Source: Chrysaora quinquecirrha
Lineage: Eukaryota; Cnidaria; Scyphozoa; Semaeostomeae; Pelagiidae
Assembly: GCA_014526335.1 (NCBI GenBank)
Contig: JACTAT010000049.1
Coordinates: forward strand, 1,643,189-1,707,188
Length of the DNA stretch: 64,000 nt
Direction of reading: 5' to 3'
Of the stretch, positions 23,783 to 36,020 are shown in pieces. The notes beneath the pieces are model-generated. The model was not told where the DNA came from and did no database searches. It saw only the letters and a list, made by a program, of their open reading frames with translations. Positions within the stretch are counted from its first letter, which is position 1, and every line of letters begins with the position of its first letter. Both the position numbers and the translations under genes were made by a program.

Positions 23783-24580
23783 ATGGCATTAACAAATGAG
23801 GAATCTTCATCAAAATCTTGCTGCCATGCCTCTGTTGGCGGAACATGCCCCCAATGCACTCGATATCTTAAAGTGTGTAAAGATACAAATAACAGAGTTA
23901 AAGCTAATGTATGGGAGATCAATTTAGATACAACATTATTCAGTGACAGCAGTTACGATGCCGATGATGAATACGCAACTTGATGTTCTATAGGTCATAT
24001 TTACGTTTGTTACTTACTACTTGAGCATTAAAGATGAAGGCAAAGCTAGGTAATGTTTTATTTTATGCCAAACGGTAGAATGAATACGGCTTGAGAAGAA
24101 TGTATCAGTTGTTGATTCTGAATAGAAACATCTATTACCAGATGTCTGGAACATCATTAGTCTATCTTTAATGAAAATATTCTACATCAGTTCAACATTT
24201 CCTTTTTCATTTCCTCTCTTCCTTTCTCTATCCACAGATATTTATGAAGATGGGTCAGAGAACGACAGCAAAGATGAAGAAGGCTTATGGTCATTCGAAG
24301 ATGAAGGAATCCTAGAGGAAGCAGTCGAACACAAAGCTTCTGTACAGGTACAAGCTGCTGCTGTACAAGTACCACAACAAGCTGGTCTACAAGGCGAATT
24401 GAATGGGGGCGAAAGGGAGCAGGGGCCGCGTCAACACAATGAACACTTTTTTTCGATGTTAACAAAAGTTCACATACACTACCACTCATAGACTCCGACG
24501 AAAGTGAGAATTTGGTAGATTTTTGGGACAATATGAGGCATGTTGGGAGACAACTCTACACTCTGCGACTGGATAATCCC
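23783..24580 (+). pseudogene. Hypothetical acidic protein, probably two exons
   Basis: An ATG at 23783 opens a 66-codon frame with a Cys-rich start ('SKSCCHASVGGTCPQC') and an acidic end ('DSSYDADDEY'). A strong acceptor (pyrimidine tract, CACAG at 24233-24237) begins a second frame, 'YEDGSENDSKDEEGLWSFEDEG', Gln/Glu-rich, which shifts frame near 24440-24480 into 'LIDSDESENLVDFWDNMRH' ending at about 24580. I do not recognise the family. No clear donor for the first exon was found. It may be a decayed host gene or an N-terminal region of a mobile gene. Confidence 0.35.
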
Positions 24581-27200
24581 TATCCCTATCCCTATCTATA
24601 TATGCGCAAAAAACTTGAATTTGTGTAACTGTTATTTTCTTGATTACATTTTTGCATTGCAGTATTGGCTTGAGATTTTTTGTATCACAGTGGCAGAGTC
24701 TTGTATTAAATCGTTATCTATCTATCAAAGGTAATGAAAACGTGCCATGTAATTATTGCATAATGCTGAGGGTGTGGTGCGCTAAAGGTTGTACTTTATC
24801 AATCTAGTTGTGCACATGGTTGACCCAGGGTAAACGCTTTCTGTTTTTAGCCCCATACAGAAACTAGCTCAAGAATGAGTCTTTGAAGCAAAGGAGGGGC
24901 ACACACAGCTATATCTTTCACACGGACACTTGTCCAAGAACAAATGTTAACTCTCCAAAATGGAAGGAATCAATTTTTCCTACCAACGAAATAAATAGAA
25001 TGACCCCAAATTTAAATAAAAAAATATTGAATCAAAATTTCGGCCCAAAAATACTGCTGAATGTCGTTCGTTAAACTTTGACGATGAATATGCTGAATAT
25101 GTTGTCCATTATTCCTAACTCTTTGTTCCTGGGGTACCAGTGTGCGATATCAAAATTGGAGGACCCATAAAATAAAAAACTTCTTAAAACCAAAAGGATA
25201 GCCAAAAATTGCAAACCCTGCAAATAGGATGAGCATCCGTATCTATATTTTGAGATGTGCCTCCCTGAGTAGCGAAGTTCCTCACTTTTGTACTTCTTGT
25301 GAACAAATCAAAAGATCAACAGTTTTTATGTGGTGCCTTATTTTAAGATATTATCACCCGGTGGATGAATATACCGTTCTTATTCAAGCGGTAAGCAAAT
25401 TTCCAGAAATATACTGTGAATTGTGTGCTGGGCACACACCAACTGCTCCCAAGATCACGAAAATTAAATTATAAAGTACAAAGTGGTTTCTGCTTACACA
25501 CGAAAGGCCATAAAGATTATGTATTTCCATAGACGCTTCCGCAGAAGATGCCCACTGTTTTTGCCTATTGTTTTCAATAAGGATTTTCAAAAGGAACTCT
25601 GGGAAAAATTTTCTTAGTTACGTTTTTTACAAAGCTGCAGACCTTGCATTTGTAGCTAAGGAAGTTATTCCCTGAATTCTCTTTGAAAGACCTTAAGAAA
25701 AGCAAGGGATTGACAGAAATGGCCGCCATCTTTAGCGGAAACCTCTATACAATTCGATTCTCGCAAATTGAAATCCTGATCTGTCGAGATGAGCCTTAAA
25801 CAATGTTCTCATTGTATCTGGTTTGTATTTTCTTTTCTTTGAATTAATTTACCAGTTCCTTGTCAGTCAGCTCCATGTACAAGCATAACAAATTTGGGAA
25901 TGCTATCTTCTTTTTTGTAGACAATGCCCAATGACTGTGACTTTGCGACACTGGAACGTTGCCAATGACTCCAACGAAGCGTCCCCTCAAAGATGCAGCA
26001 ACATCTTCACAAAGAATCGGTTCTTATAGAACTGTATTACTATTAAATATTAGAACATGGTTTAAAACCAGTACATATGTATATTTTTGCGTTAGAGACT
26101 ATGTACGCCATTGACATTCAGTGCGGTATTGAAAACAAATGCAAATGCAAATTAATGTAATTCAGCAAGACAAGAGCCGCTGTAGTGACAGATTGATATC
26201 TATTCTCAAAAAGTACATGATTGAAAAAAGGTTCAAGATGAGGGGACTTAGTGGGACTTAAAATTTCTCTGGCAGCAAAGCCTTTTTAAGTGTTATTTCT
26301 ACAAAAAGTTGTGAAGTCCTCTTTTCCCCATTCAATAATGAGTAGCAAATTTTGACAAATATTTTTCAATCTTCTTGACTTAGGCCAAAAGGGAAGGCAA
26401 ATGAAAACAGCCAACAAAATATTTTAAAATGTTGTTAATAAACGAAATTTCTGAAACTTCCATTTTAACAGAATTCAGTCCAGCAAACGTTATTTTATCG
26501 AAAAACTTTGTCCTTTTAACTCCAATCTTCAAAATCAGTAATCAAACAAAGCAAAATTTATCTGCTATATGCAAAGCTGTAAATAAAGGCACTCAAAAAC
26601 ATCGCAGGGGGCTTTTCCAATCCTCCTTGGGTTGACAGCTGATGAGTTGTACCTAATAATTTCAATTAATGCATCACTTCGATCTTGCTTTTCACCCTGG
26701 GATCCTAGTATACACATTCCATTCATAAAGTCTTATGGGCACTACACCCACTACACGGCTCCCATACCTGTATCTTAAGTCTGAATACTCCTATATTTCT
26801 ATTTCACCCCTTGTGGCTTTATACTGTTTCACTCAAACTGTTCCCATAGCAAGTTTAGTAGTCTCGTTTTGTTTTACCTAAAGGCTTTCCTACATATAAC
26901 ATATGCTGAAATAGGTACATTTTCAGGAAAACGCAGTAGTTTTATAAATTTAAGTACGAAGAAGTACACGACGAAGAAATTCATTTTAAATTACAACAAA
27001 TTCATGTTAATATTCAACAAATCAATTAGACCAGTCCATTTTTTGAAAAATTTCGGGCCTATCAAAGGTCCATCATCAGTCAAATTAAATAAGAATTTTC
27101 AACTTAATTTATACTAATCTAAGACAATAATAATTGTAAGGGAAAAACAAATTACAGATTTAAAGAAAATTGAGGAATGTTACGGTGATAAGGTACCTAG
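24581..27200. other. No gene recognised
   Basis: A short (CCCTAT)n run lies at about 24571-24595. The frame near 25229-25474 has several cysteines but no recognisable domain. The rest is AT-rich and repeat-like without assignable elements. Confidence 0.45.
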
Positions 27201-27289
27201 GGACTACTAATAAAGAAACCGAGTGATGGAAAAATAAACAGAAAAAATAGACAAGGGCAAATAACAAGAAAAATTAGAATAATTCAAGG

Positions 27290-27640
27290 GGGATGGAAGA
27301 CTGTTGGGAGTTAAGAAGCGGGCGGTCACGTAAAATGAGTAGACTTTCATGAATGAGAAGATCATATGAATTGTTGGCTTTAGAAAGAATAGAGAAATCC
27401 TCAAGAGAAGCAGAATGACCAGCCTGGGAGATGTGTTCAAGAATGGATGATTGATTAACTAAATTATGTACTTATTAACTTCATAATATTAGTTAATCAA
27501 TCATCCACTCTTGAACACATCTCCCAGTCTGGTCATTCTGCTTCTCTTGAGGATTTCTCCATTCTTTCTAAAGCCAACAATTCATTTGATCTTCTCATTC
27601 ATGAAAGCAACATTGTTTCTGGAGTACCAAGCATCAGGAA
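27290..27640. mobile_element. Near-perfect inverted repeat of Penelope-like element tails
   Basis: Left arm 27344-27462 and right arm 27489-27607 are each 119 bp and are reverse complements with only four mismatches and no indels; the loop is 26 bp. Both arms encode, outward on opposite strands, 'LEHISQ(A/S)GHSASLEDFSIL' and then 'KANNS(Y/F)DLLIHES', which I recognise as the C-terminal end of Penelope-like or GIY-YIG-associated retroelements. The minus-strand copy continues to about 27290 ('LLILRDRPLLNSQQSSIP'). The plus-strand copy loses homology after 27607. Confidence 0.75.
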
Positions 27641-29987
27641 TCTTAAGAAAATGAGACATAATGAAAATGACAGTACCTGAATTGAGGCCATAACAATTCC
27701 CTACCTCCCCCCTATATCTGAGAAAGGCCCGTCGCACACCTGTTCAACATCAGGTTTTGTAATCTACACCCAAAAGTACCCCAGAAAAACCATATTTCTT
27801 AAAATCTTTCTGTCGTTGGCAATAAACCTCATTCTCCCTCCAGTCTAACAAGCCAAAACAGGTCTGATGAAATTGCAAGGCCTTTCCAAAATATTGCCTG
27901 CCCACAGAGAATTATAAAATGTGAACTTTTATGTTACATTAAGTGTTGGTATCAAACCTTTAACTTTAAAATTTTTCAATGATGTTAAAGTTGTTGAAAT
28001 GGGAAAAATGGATAAAGTAGAAGAAAGGGCAAAATTGTCATTTTTTATGAGCCAAGATGGAGAAAGCAAGAAAGAAGAAAGCCAATGTGAAGAAATTTGG
28101 GAACTCGAGGTCAGTGCTCTTGGTTCATCTCCACCACTGCAAGATGCCAGCCAGATATTAGTAAATGAAGCAGGAAAACATGTCGGGAAGATCTAAAAGC
28201 AATAAAAAGGTCAGGAATCTCTAAACAGTGTATGCTCTGGACTTGGAAGAAAAGATGTTTTTAAGAATGATTCTTACACTGAAGGCATAAATCAAATGGT
28301 ATGAAGAAATTATGAAGTGTCTCACTGAATTCGAGAAACATACAGAAACCAAACAAAGATTTCGAAAAGGCACAGATCTGTATAAGGCAAAAATTGTTCA
28401 AAGACCTAAAAGACAATATGGTTCAGGGAAGCCAAGTTCGAATTGACAATAGATTAGGGTTGGACACAATCATGGCTCCAGGAAAAGAAAAACAACAGTT
28501 TTTTACTTTAATAGTGTCAATCGCTTGAAAGATGGTAATGTGAAGGAAATTATAAAGTCTAACGCTTAAAATCGAGAAAAATGTTGAAGCAAAAGTCAGC
28601 CAAATCTACTGATGCATTAAAGCAAGAATTCGGTCTTGAGTGCATCCAGTTACAGTGCTTCAACCTTAACCAGTCTTAGACAAGCACCTTCGTAGCTTCT
28701 CAAAATGATTTAATAAACACAAGACCCTTGAATACCAGTGCCAATGACATTTCGAGGATTACCTATCAAATAAAAGGAGAATTCTGCATCCAGATCAGTT
28801 CAATTCCTGTTAAGAATCAGGCTGCAACAGTCAGATTCCTTTTGCAGAATTTCCCAACCATGCACATCTATGGGCAAGGAAAAGCATATTTGTTGGATGT
28901 CCATCAGCTCCTGCTTGGCAAAGATATTTTGAATATGAAGAGGATTTGCCAATCACACCGATGGTTGAGAGACCTGCATTAACAAGCAGGACATTGTGGC
29001 AGAGAAACTGCCCAGGGAGGAAGCCATTCTGGATAACATATCCATTATTGAAATCTTCTTTACAATAATTTAGACATTGTTCAAGAAAGTGATGAGGAGG
29101 ATTCTTTTTAATTCCTTTGGTTGCTTCCATTTCATGTTTGGTAAGTCTGATTTGTTTTTCCCCTTGAATTTGTGACTTGTGATGTTCCAGATAATGATTG
29201 TTGCTATATTGAGAGAGGGAAACCAGTCTTGTTCGGAACAGTATAAAAGAGAATATTGGTTTTTGCCAATTTTGAGATTCTCAGTAGCAATATTAATGAA
29301 CCAGCATTAGGTTGATGGTGGGCATCATTGGTTTGTTATTTTCTGTAAATGACTTGCATTAATGATTATATTTGTTCTATCTCGTTTATTGTGCAGGATA
29401 TAAGCGCCAGCTTGCAAAATGTGAATAAGAAAAATAATTTGCCTCCGACGGCATTAATAAAATTACAAATGAAAGTATAAGTCTGTATTTTGAAAAAATC
29501 GAATCAATTTATTCAATCACATTTTCCCTAATTAAGCTGTTCTCAAAATAAATAAAACATTTATTGTAAAAATTGGTCAATTTCAAAAAAAAGCTTACTG
29601 CTATTCTTTACTGCAATATTATACTTTTTAGGTTGATAGTTTTTGATTGTAGAAAAACTCAGAATTGTGATAAACAGTAGAAAACATTTTCAGGCATACT
29701 TAAAACCTATTTTCGTCTGATTCTCCTCAGAGTATGAACATCAGAAACAGACTGAAACGGTAAACTAAGGCAGAATATATACCCAGATGCGGCTCAAAAT
29801 GCACCAATCAGAAAGTGGAGCTGAATTGGCACTGCGTCACGAAGATTAGGAGACAGGGTAAAACAGCATGTTCCTAGCAACACTTTCGGCAAAGGGAGCA
29901 ACCACCCCACAACCCACCCTTAAACATGATTCTGCCCTAGGACAATATTTACTGGATTAGAGTTTGCAGAAAATTATATGTTTTCCC
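27641..29987. other. No gene recognised; weak ORFs
   Basis: A 91-codon plus frame at 27921-28196 ends with 'CEEIWELEVSALGSSPPLQDA', which faintly resembles a motif of the uncharacterised repeat family at 34.9-36.0 kb. Opposing frames at 28728-28982 and 28831-29130 overlap; neither has an identified domain. Confidence 0.35.
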
Positions 29988-30386
29988 TTGTTTTTGATGA
30001 CATGGACAAAGATTGTCAGCCACTTCTGTTATCAGAGAGTGATTTTGAAGAAATGGAGGTAGTAGTTGAAGAGTTGGAGGAAATAAGGGATGACGATTCA
30101 AGAGCAGAACTGTTTGATGACTCCAAATTTGCATCATTGTCAAAAGTTACAGAAGACAATAGTCAGGATGAAAGTATGGAGAGTGACAATGAGAATGTAA
30201 GCGGCATTATAAAATTAGTAACAGATGATATTGCCTTTTTTTAGCTATTTAAAAGAATTATTATGATAGTTGTATTCTAAAGCTTTCAGCATTTTGGGCT
30301 TAAAAAGAATCAAGTAAAATGTTAAATCACTGGATAAAACAAGAGCAACAGGCAAAGATCCCATTCTGCCAAAACTAGTTTCTCTC
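29988..30386 (+). repeat. Duplicated segment, copy B (helicase tail plus RT scrap)
   Basis: Nearly identical to 16702-17102. The acidic reading frame ('DDDSRAELFDDSKFASLSKV') stays open from 29978 to 30244. The copy ends abruptly at TTTCTCTCA, within the 'ATGKDPILPKLVSL' RT scrap, and no other helicase motif is present upstream. Confidence 0.85.
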
Positions 30387-30885
30387 AAAGGATTGTTTTT
30401 GAATAATTGGAAGGGCTAGATCCTGGTTTCATCTCAGCGTTTTGTAATCTGTCCCCATAAAAACAAAAAAGCTGGTTCTGTGTAGCAGAAAGAGTTTGTT
30501 TTTCCTCTTGGACTCTTCAATTAATTTTCATTGTACTACCCGCCTTAAGCTGATTGATGTTTAGAACACTGCCAATTCACTGCTGCATCTGAGTATAAAT
30601 TCTGCCTTTATTCATTTTTTCCATTCTGTTTCTGACGTTCATACTCTGAGAAATGTAACAAGATAAAAAGCTTTAAGTGTGCTCGAAGATATTTCCACTT
30701 TTTATTGCAATCGTTTAGGTTAATGTTAAAACCCTTTAATGCGCACTTTGTTTTTTTAAGTTACCCTATTCAATTGTGAAATTGCAGCCAGCATATTTTG
30801 ATGCCTAATGTCATATTTGGAATAAATGCTTTGCGTAGAGTTTATATTCCTAAGAAGATATTTCAATGCTGTCTTTGTTTCTTAG
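30387..30885. other. No gene recognised
   Basis: AT-rich spacer without a domain-bearing frame. Confidence 0.5.
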
Positions 30886-33820
30886 GATAACAGCATAGGT
30901 TCTGAGAACCCTAATTATGCATCTGATGACAGAGAGGAAATAGAAAGTGTGATTTATTTTCAATGACAAATTTTATAAAAAAAGACAGCGTAAAGTTCCC
31001 AACTCTGATCCAGGCCCAACTTCACCTGGTTCCTCAATGGTTCCTTTAATGGTGTTTTGGATTAATAAGACCCATGCACATGAAATTTGTTATAACTCTA
31101 CTTTTGCTGTGCTGATTAATACAATAGCTTTTAAGTTAACCTAAGGCTCTTTAAGCTTTCCATTTTGTGTGTTTGCTTGTTTCATAATTTTTACAGGCTC
31201 CATGGAATTGTGACAATAATTAGTTTGTGGAGTAATAGGTATGTTATTTTGACTAGGTTGACCTTCACAATGGTTCTGGAATTAACGGTGATTTCAACGA
31301 AGTAATAGAAACTGATGAAATGACAAATGATAATGAAGAAGAAACTTCACCAATGGAATGGCTTCCAAGTGTATGCTTTTTGTAATATTTTGTTAATTCC
31401 GGTTCCTTCTTGTTATAGTATAGTAACTTTTCAATCTAACTCAAAGTTTAATTTGTTTGTTCTTCATAAAATGTCCATCACCGCTTGATAGAAGCAGCAC
31501 ATACCACATAATTTAAATTGGAGCAGCAAATGAAAAAGCTTCCATATTCAATGACCGTTCAGGTTCAGGCCGTTCAAGTCAACCTCTTATAAAAAAATCT
31601 CTTTCTTTCATTTTATAAATGTTGTTTATTCAAGAATAGTAAGCCACTGAAATGATATTATGCGTGATTGCAAAGAATTACGCAGATATTTGTAGCGGCC
31701 TAAGCCATTGCAAGGTGCTTCGAGATCCGCACACAAGTATGACAAGTTGGAACTGAACGGTTGTAGCCTCTTTCTCGCGCATCTGAAATGAGCATGCGCT
31801 AACCCGCTTCCCACCTCCCCTGGTGAAGATCTATCTTTGCCAATAATTTAAAACAATCCTTTCTACTATCTCTGCACAATTAAGGTTGTCAAGTAAGTGT
31901 TGTACTATTTCCAAATCATGTTTGAGGGCAGGTTATTGCTCGAATTTGCAAGGTTGTTGCTATCCTTACTGAAAACTGTGCTGACGGATATTAGTAGGGA
32001 CATGCTGCTTAATCATATCTTCTAATTTCTGGGTAGTGTAACCTACGCATCTGGTATCCCTGGTATGATGACTAAGCTTTTTGTGCTGAAAGCACAGAGT
32101 CCTTTTGAATGGATGGTAGAACTTTAGAGTGTGTATAGCTAACCGAGGGTTAGCAGCAGCAAAACAATTGTTAATGGCCCCCTTTTTCTTGATTATAACA
32201 CCGGAACTAGATGCTTCCTATCAAGCCCATTTCCAGGTAAACAGCAATATTTTTTGGCAGCATACTTTTTGTCAGCCAAGTAACTTGCAATCTTCTTGCA
32301 AAAACAAGACGAAATAATGTCCTCAGGGTAGCCATTTTCAATAAGAATTGAAAATGAAAAAGTGCCCAGTTAACTTGTGTTGGTGAGGACGATTTACCTT
32401 TGTTTTGGACTTAGGAATCCCAACGTATGTAGAGGTTTGTAACGGGTTGGTTTCCTATATATTTTGGTGGGAGATGTGGTAGTGACCTTCTTACTCTTAT
32501 TGCCATGGACATATTTCGCACTCAGTATTGTAAAGCTAGGTTATCCTTCAAAATTAACATTTAATGTGGGAGACCATATTAAAAGCTTATCTCACAGAAA
32601 GGTTGAGAGAGCCTAACTTATGATGCAGTAACCCTTAGCAAAGTGAAGTTACCCTGCATCTGCAAAGTTCTTTCGTTTGTAATAGGCACTCTGAATAAGA
32701 TCTTTATTTGTGAAAGTCCAGTTTGAACCCTGGACTTCAATGCTATTCAAGACTTTTCTTGTTTTTTTTTTATTTGTTTAGTCATTTATCAGATAATCTA
32801 GTTTTACTGAATTGGTTAGAGTAATGGTTATTTATGCTCCCCTTAGCTATTTTTCTGATGTTGCATTGTACTTCAAAGCCTATACCTGAACTATTTCATT
32901 ACAGAAGGGAAAAGAAAGTAAGCCTGCTGATAGCAGTGATGGAGATGATGTTTTGAATGATCCCTCTTACGAAGCTGACTCTTCAGGATCTGGATCCTCT
33001 GACTCTTCAGGATCTGACGTTTCGGACTCTGATGACCTCTCGAAAACAAACAAAAGAGTGTCACCCATTCAACCAAGCGAAAGAATGTCCAGTATTAAGG
33101 ATAGTAAGGAAGCAAGACCTGCAGTAATGCCATGAGTTAAGTCCTCAGTCAAACCTAAAGGTAGTTTTTATTTGATTTTGTTTCTTGTTAACTAATTTTA
33201 TGGCGAGACTGCCACACAACTAGTGTGCTTTTTATGATCTTTTGTCTAGGGTGTCTTTGAAGGTTAGCTTGTAAACTTCAAACTAAAGAGATGTAAAAAT
33301 ATATTTTTCTACACTTCTAGGAGCAATATAGGGGCAGTTTAAACTTAGGACCATGTAGCCGTGCATTAAGTTTGCTGACCTGTAGAGAAAACCCTGTAGA
33401 TCAAAGGATCTATCTAGCACAGCACAGAGATATTTTTCTTAGAAACCATAACGAGGCATGCCTGATAGTATCATGAAAGTATCATGTGCTAAATGTTCTC
33501 AAACACACGGTCTGATTTTTGACAAGTGAACAAAGTATTATAATTTTGTGGTTTTGAGCCGACTTCGTCATTTGACAAAAATTTGAATTCGGATATGATA
33601 GAAAGAATTCCTCAAGTCCGGTTTATCATCATGATCTAAGAAATGAAAGTTGATCATCTTTTTGTTTACTTTTAAATTCTCTTTCTGTAGGTAAAATATT
33701 GATGTTTTTTCTTCTAGTAACTGTACCTTTGTTCAAGAAGAATGAGCATGGTGGCAGAGTATATGACAAAGCCCACAACTACTTCTTCTGCGACAAAGAG
33801 TGTCTTAAGATAGCAGGACA
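30886..33820 (+). pseudogene. Exon remnants of an uncharacterised multi-exon gene, interrupted by a retroelement
   Basis: Four exon-like blocks follow acceptors. About 30886-31048 is basic/Ser-rich and contains stops. 31257-31370 reads 'DLHNGSGINGDFNEV..EETSPMEWLPS' and ends at a GTATGC donor, phase 0. 32905-33160 reads 'KGKESKPADSSDGDDV' then a Ser/Asp-rich run, has one TGA at 33133, and ends at a GTAGTT donor. From 33718 the frame reads 'TVPLFKKNEHGGRVYDKAHNYFFCDKECLKIAGH', matching a 'VYDK..YC.FC.K...KMARHL' zinc-finger-like segment known to me from multi-copy cnidarian proteins. The last block is cut at about 33810 by the Penelope-like RT. Function unknown. Confidence 0.4.
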
Positions 33821-34620
33821 TCTGTTGACAGAGCCAACGGGAAGGTGATCAAGAGTGGATAGTCTGTTAAGGAAGTGTGTTGTGTCTTTGGTGAACCATG
33901 GTAGCTTGAAAACCAGTGGGTTGAGGATGTTCTGACATGTGTTTGATGGGATAGCCATTAGCTGAAATGATAGATCTGCCAGGGGGGGATTTGCCAGTCT
34001 TTGTGTATTTTTGGAAGAATGTAGAATCTGGAGCATTTGGGTTGTTTGGGTAGAAGGTAGCCATAAGTGTTGTTGTCTATGTGGTCATTGCTCTTCATTT
34101 GGGTCAGGTAATTTGTCACTCTTTTGGCCACATTGTTAGTAATGTCACTGTTCTGTTTACAGTAGAACATTGTGTTGTTAAGTTGTCTGTCACATTCGTC
34201 AATGTACAACTGTCTGTCTATGACTACGGTGCCAGATCCTTTGTCTGCTGGTTTGATGATGATGTCAGTGCGTTTTGTGAGTCGTTTGAGTGCCTCTCGG
34301 TCTTGTATGGTAAGATTGTCTGCTATTTTAGTGGGTTGTATATTGATAATGTCCCATTCTATGGTGTTTATGTAAGAGTCAAGCACTGGGTCAAGTCCGC
34401 GCATTGCTGCGTTTCTTGTAATAAATAGTTGTATTGTAGCAGTATCATGGTTATTAGTTGTGTTGTCGTCACCGTTTTCAGTTTTATTATGAAAGAAGTG
34501 CTAAAGTCTAAGTCTGTGTTTAAAGTCTAAACTGTCAGCGTTGAGTTTGTTCCAGTCAATGTTGTGCTGTGTGGGGCAAAAGTTGAACCCACGTGAAAGT
34601 AAAGGGTGTTCAGTGTCTGT
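33815..34620 (-). pseudogene. Penelope-like element reverse transcriptase, N-terminal part
   Basis: Minus-strand frames give, in order, 'LLSRGFNFCPTQHNIDWNKL' (about 34618), 'AAMRGLDPVLDSYINTIEWD', 'TDIIIKPADKGSGTVVIDR', 'YLLPKQPKCSRFYILPKIHK' and 'ISANGYPIKHMSEHPQP'. These are characteristic of the RT N-terminal and fingers region of Penelope-like elements. A stop near 34500 and a frame change near 33960-34030 break it. The palm with the YxDD box is missing because the copy ends at about 33815. Truncated insertion into the gene remnant to its left. Confidence 0.8.
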
Positions 34621-34899
34621 AAGCGTAGATGTTGATATGGTTGTTTATTTGGTGCAAAATTCCTCAATTTATAATTCATGCCTTTTTGTTCACACTCACG
34701 CCTTTGTTGTGTTCACATTCACGCTTTTTATATTAACGCTTTTCTTATTCTCGCTTTTTGATTCACACTTTTTATATTAAGGCTTTTCTGTATTCACTTT
34801 TTTAGCAACGTTAAGTTCCAAGATCTTAAGAAAATTCAGTTCTACCTTTTTCGAGGCGTTCTACCTTTTACCTTTTCCGAAATCTTTAATTTGTGGTCC
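34621..34899. repeat. AT-rich short-period repeat (TTCACGC / TTTTTATATTAACGC)
   Basis: Between about 34680 and 34800 short strings such as TTCACACTCACGCC, TTCACATTCACGC and TTTTATATTAACGCTTTTC recur with variation, forming a degraded minisatellite next to the Penelope-like fragment. Confidence 0.5.
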
Positions 34900-36020
34900 A
34901 GTCCGTCATTTTGACATAGTATTTCCACCAATTCTCCCATGCCCGCTATAGACTTAGGTAGAGTGGGAAGGGGGTTTCCTGTTTGGTCAAGTCGCGAACA
35001 TTCTCAGTTAAAGATGTTTGATGTCTTTTATGTTTCACTAGATTAAGACAAAGTAACTGAGCCATATTCAACGCTGCTCTATTTTCCGCAGGCGACACAT
35101 GGTCAGTTATGCTTGACCCTCCTATTATCATACCAATAAATTTTATCAATGTTAAATGCACTGAGTCCCCTTGGCACCCATCTGAAAGGAGGCTACTGCC
35201 GTTAATATCTTGTTCAGCAATTTGCTTTCTTATTATCTTAGCAGCCTTGGAAAGGCAAACTCTGTCTTCTCTGTAGCTTTGTTGACAAGCTTCAAAGATA
35301 GCCTAGCCTATTTCTTCCCTAAATATCAAAAGGATTTCCTTGCCTTTCCTTTGCTCTGCTAATTCGGGAATTCGACTTAGAATATTTGACTTTAATCTAG
35401 AGCTGTGTACATTTTTAATAATTTCAGGTGGTGTCCCATATTCTTCAAGTCGCTTTCAGTAAAGTGCCTTTATATTGCTTAATTTAAATACTGGTATTGT
35501 CCCTGAATATCAATGTGTGTCTTTTATGTAATCTAAGAATTCTGCTAGAACGATACCTTCAATGATTGAAAGCTCAGACTTTTCTTCAGGACATGTCTTT
35601 GCAATATCTCAAACACGATTATATAGAGCTGCAAGGCAGGTCTTGTGATATATAGCTTCAACTGCAATCATGTCACCGGCACTATGTTTTGCAAGAATTT
35701 TTTCGTCCTTCAGCTATATTGCAGCATCACGAACCTTTTTATCAAGAGCTAGTGTCTGAGCTTGGGTTAGACTTTCTTTAGTTTCCTCTTTATCACAAAT
35801 AAAATAATGTGGTACAAAATTATCAGCGCTAAACTTTGCTTTAGTACTCGGCAGGGAAAGAGAAGCAATTTCAATACTTGGCAACAACTTATGCTTTATT
35901 CACGCTCTCTGGGAATGATTGTCATCATATTGACTTTTGTATTGCTTATGAAACTCTGCTTCTTGTTTTAAAAGCTCTTCAGCAAAATTTCCCTGAGTTG
36001 CAAAATGGATTCTATAAAGG
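34900..36020 (-). pseudogene. Uncharacterised multi-copy gene family member (AVYHKTCL family), decayed
   Basis: Minus-strand frames in order include 'EELLKQEAEFHKQY', 'VRDAAI*LKDEKILAKHSAG', 'GDMIAVEAIYHKTCLAALYN', 'IEGIVLAEFLDYI', 'RLEEYGTPPEI', 'DRVCLSKAAKIIRKQI' and finally the 34946-35161 frame 'MHLTLIKFIGMIIGG' with 'LNMAQLLCLNLVKHKR' and 'QETPFPLYLSL'. I recognise the 'GDMIA..A.YHK.CL..LYNR' and 'AQLL.FN.VK..R' to 'ETP.P.YI' pattern as a repetitive, function-unknown family frequent in cnidarian genomes. At least six stops or frame changes are present. Confidence 0.65.

Noticed and set aside
24571..24595. Telomere-like (CCCTAT)n
   Set aside because: Only about three units and not the metazoan CCCTAA; a simple microsatellite.
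28728..29130. Opposing ORFs of 84 and 99 codons
   Set aside because: Neither has a recognisable domain or splice context; one is the shadow of the other and I cannot tell which, if any, is real.
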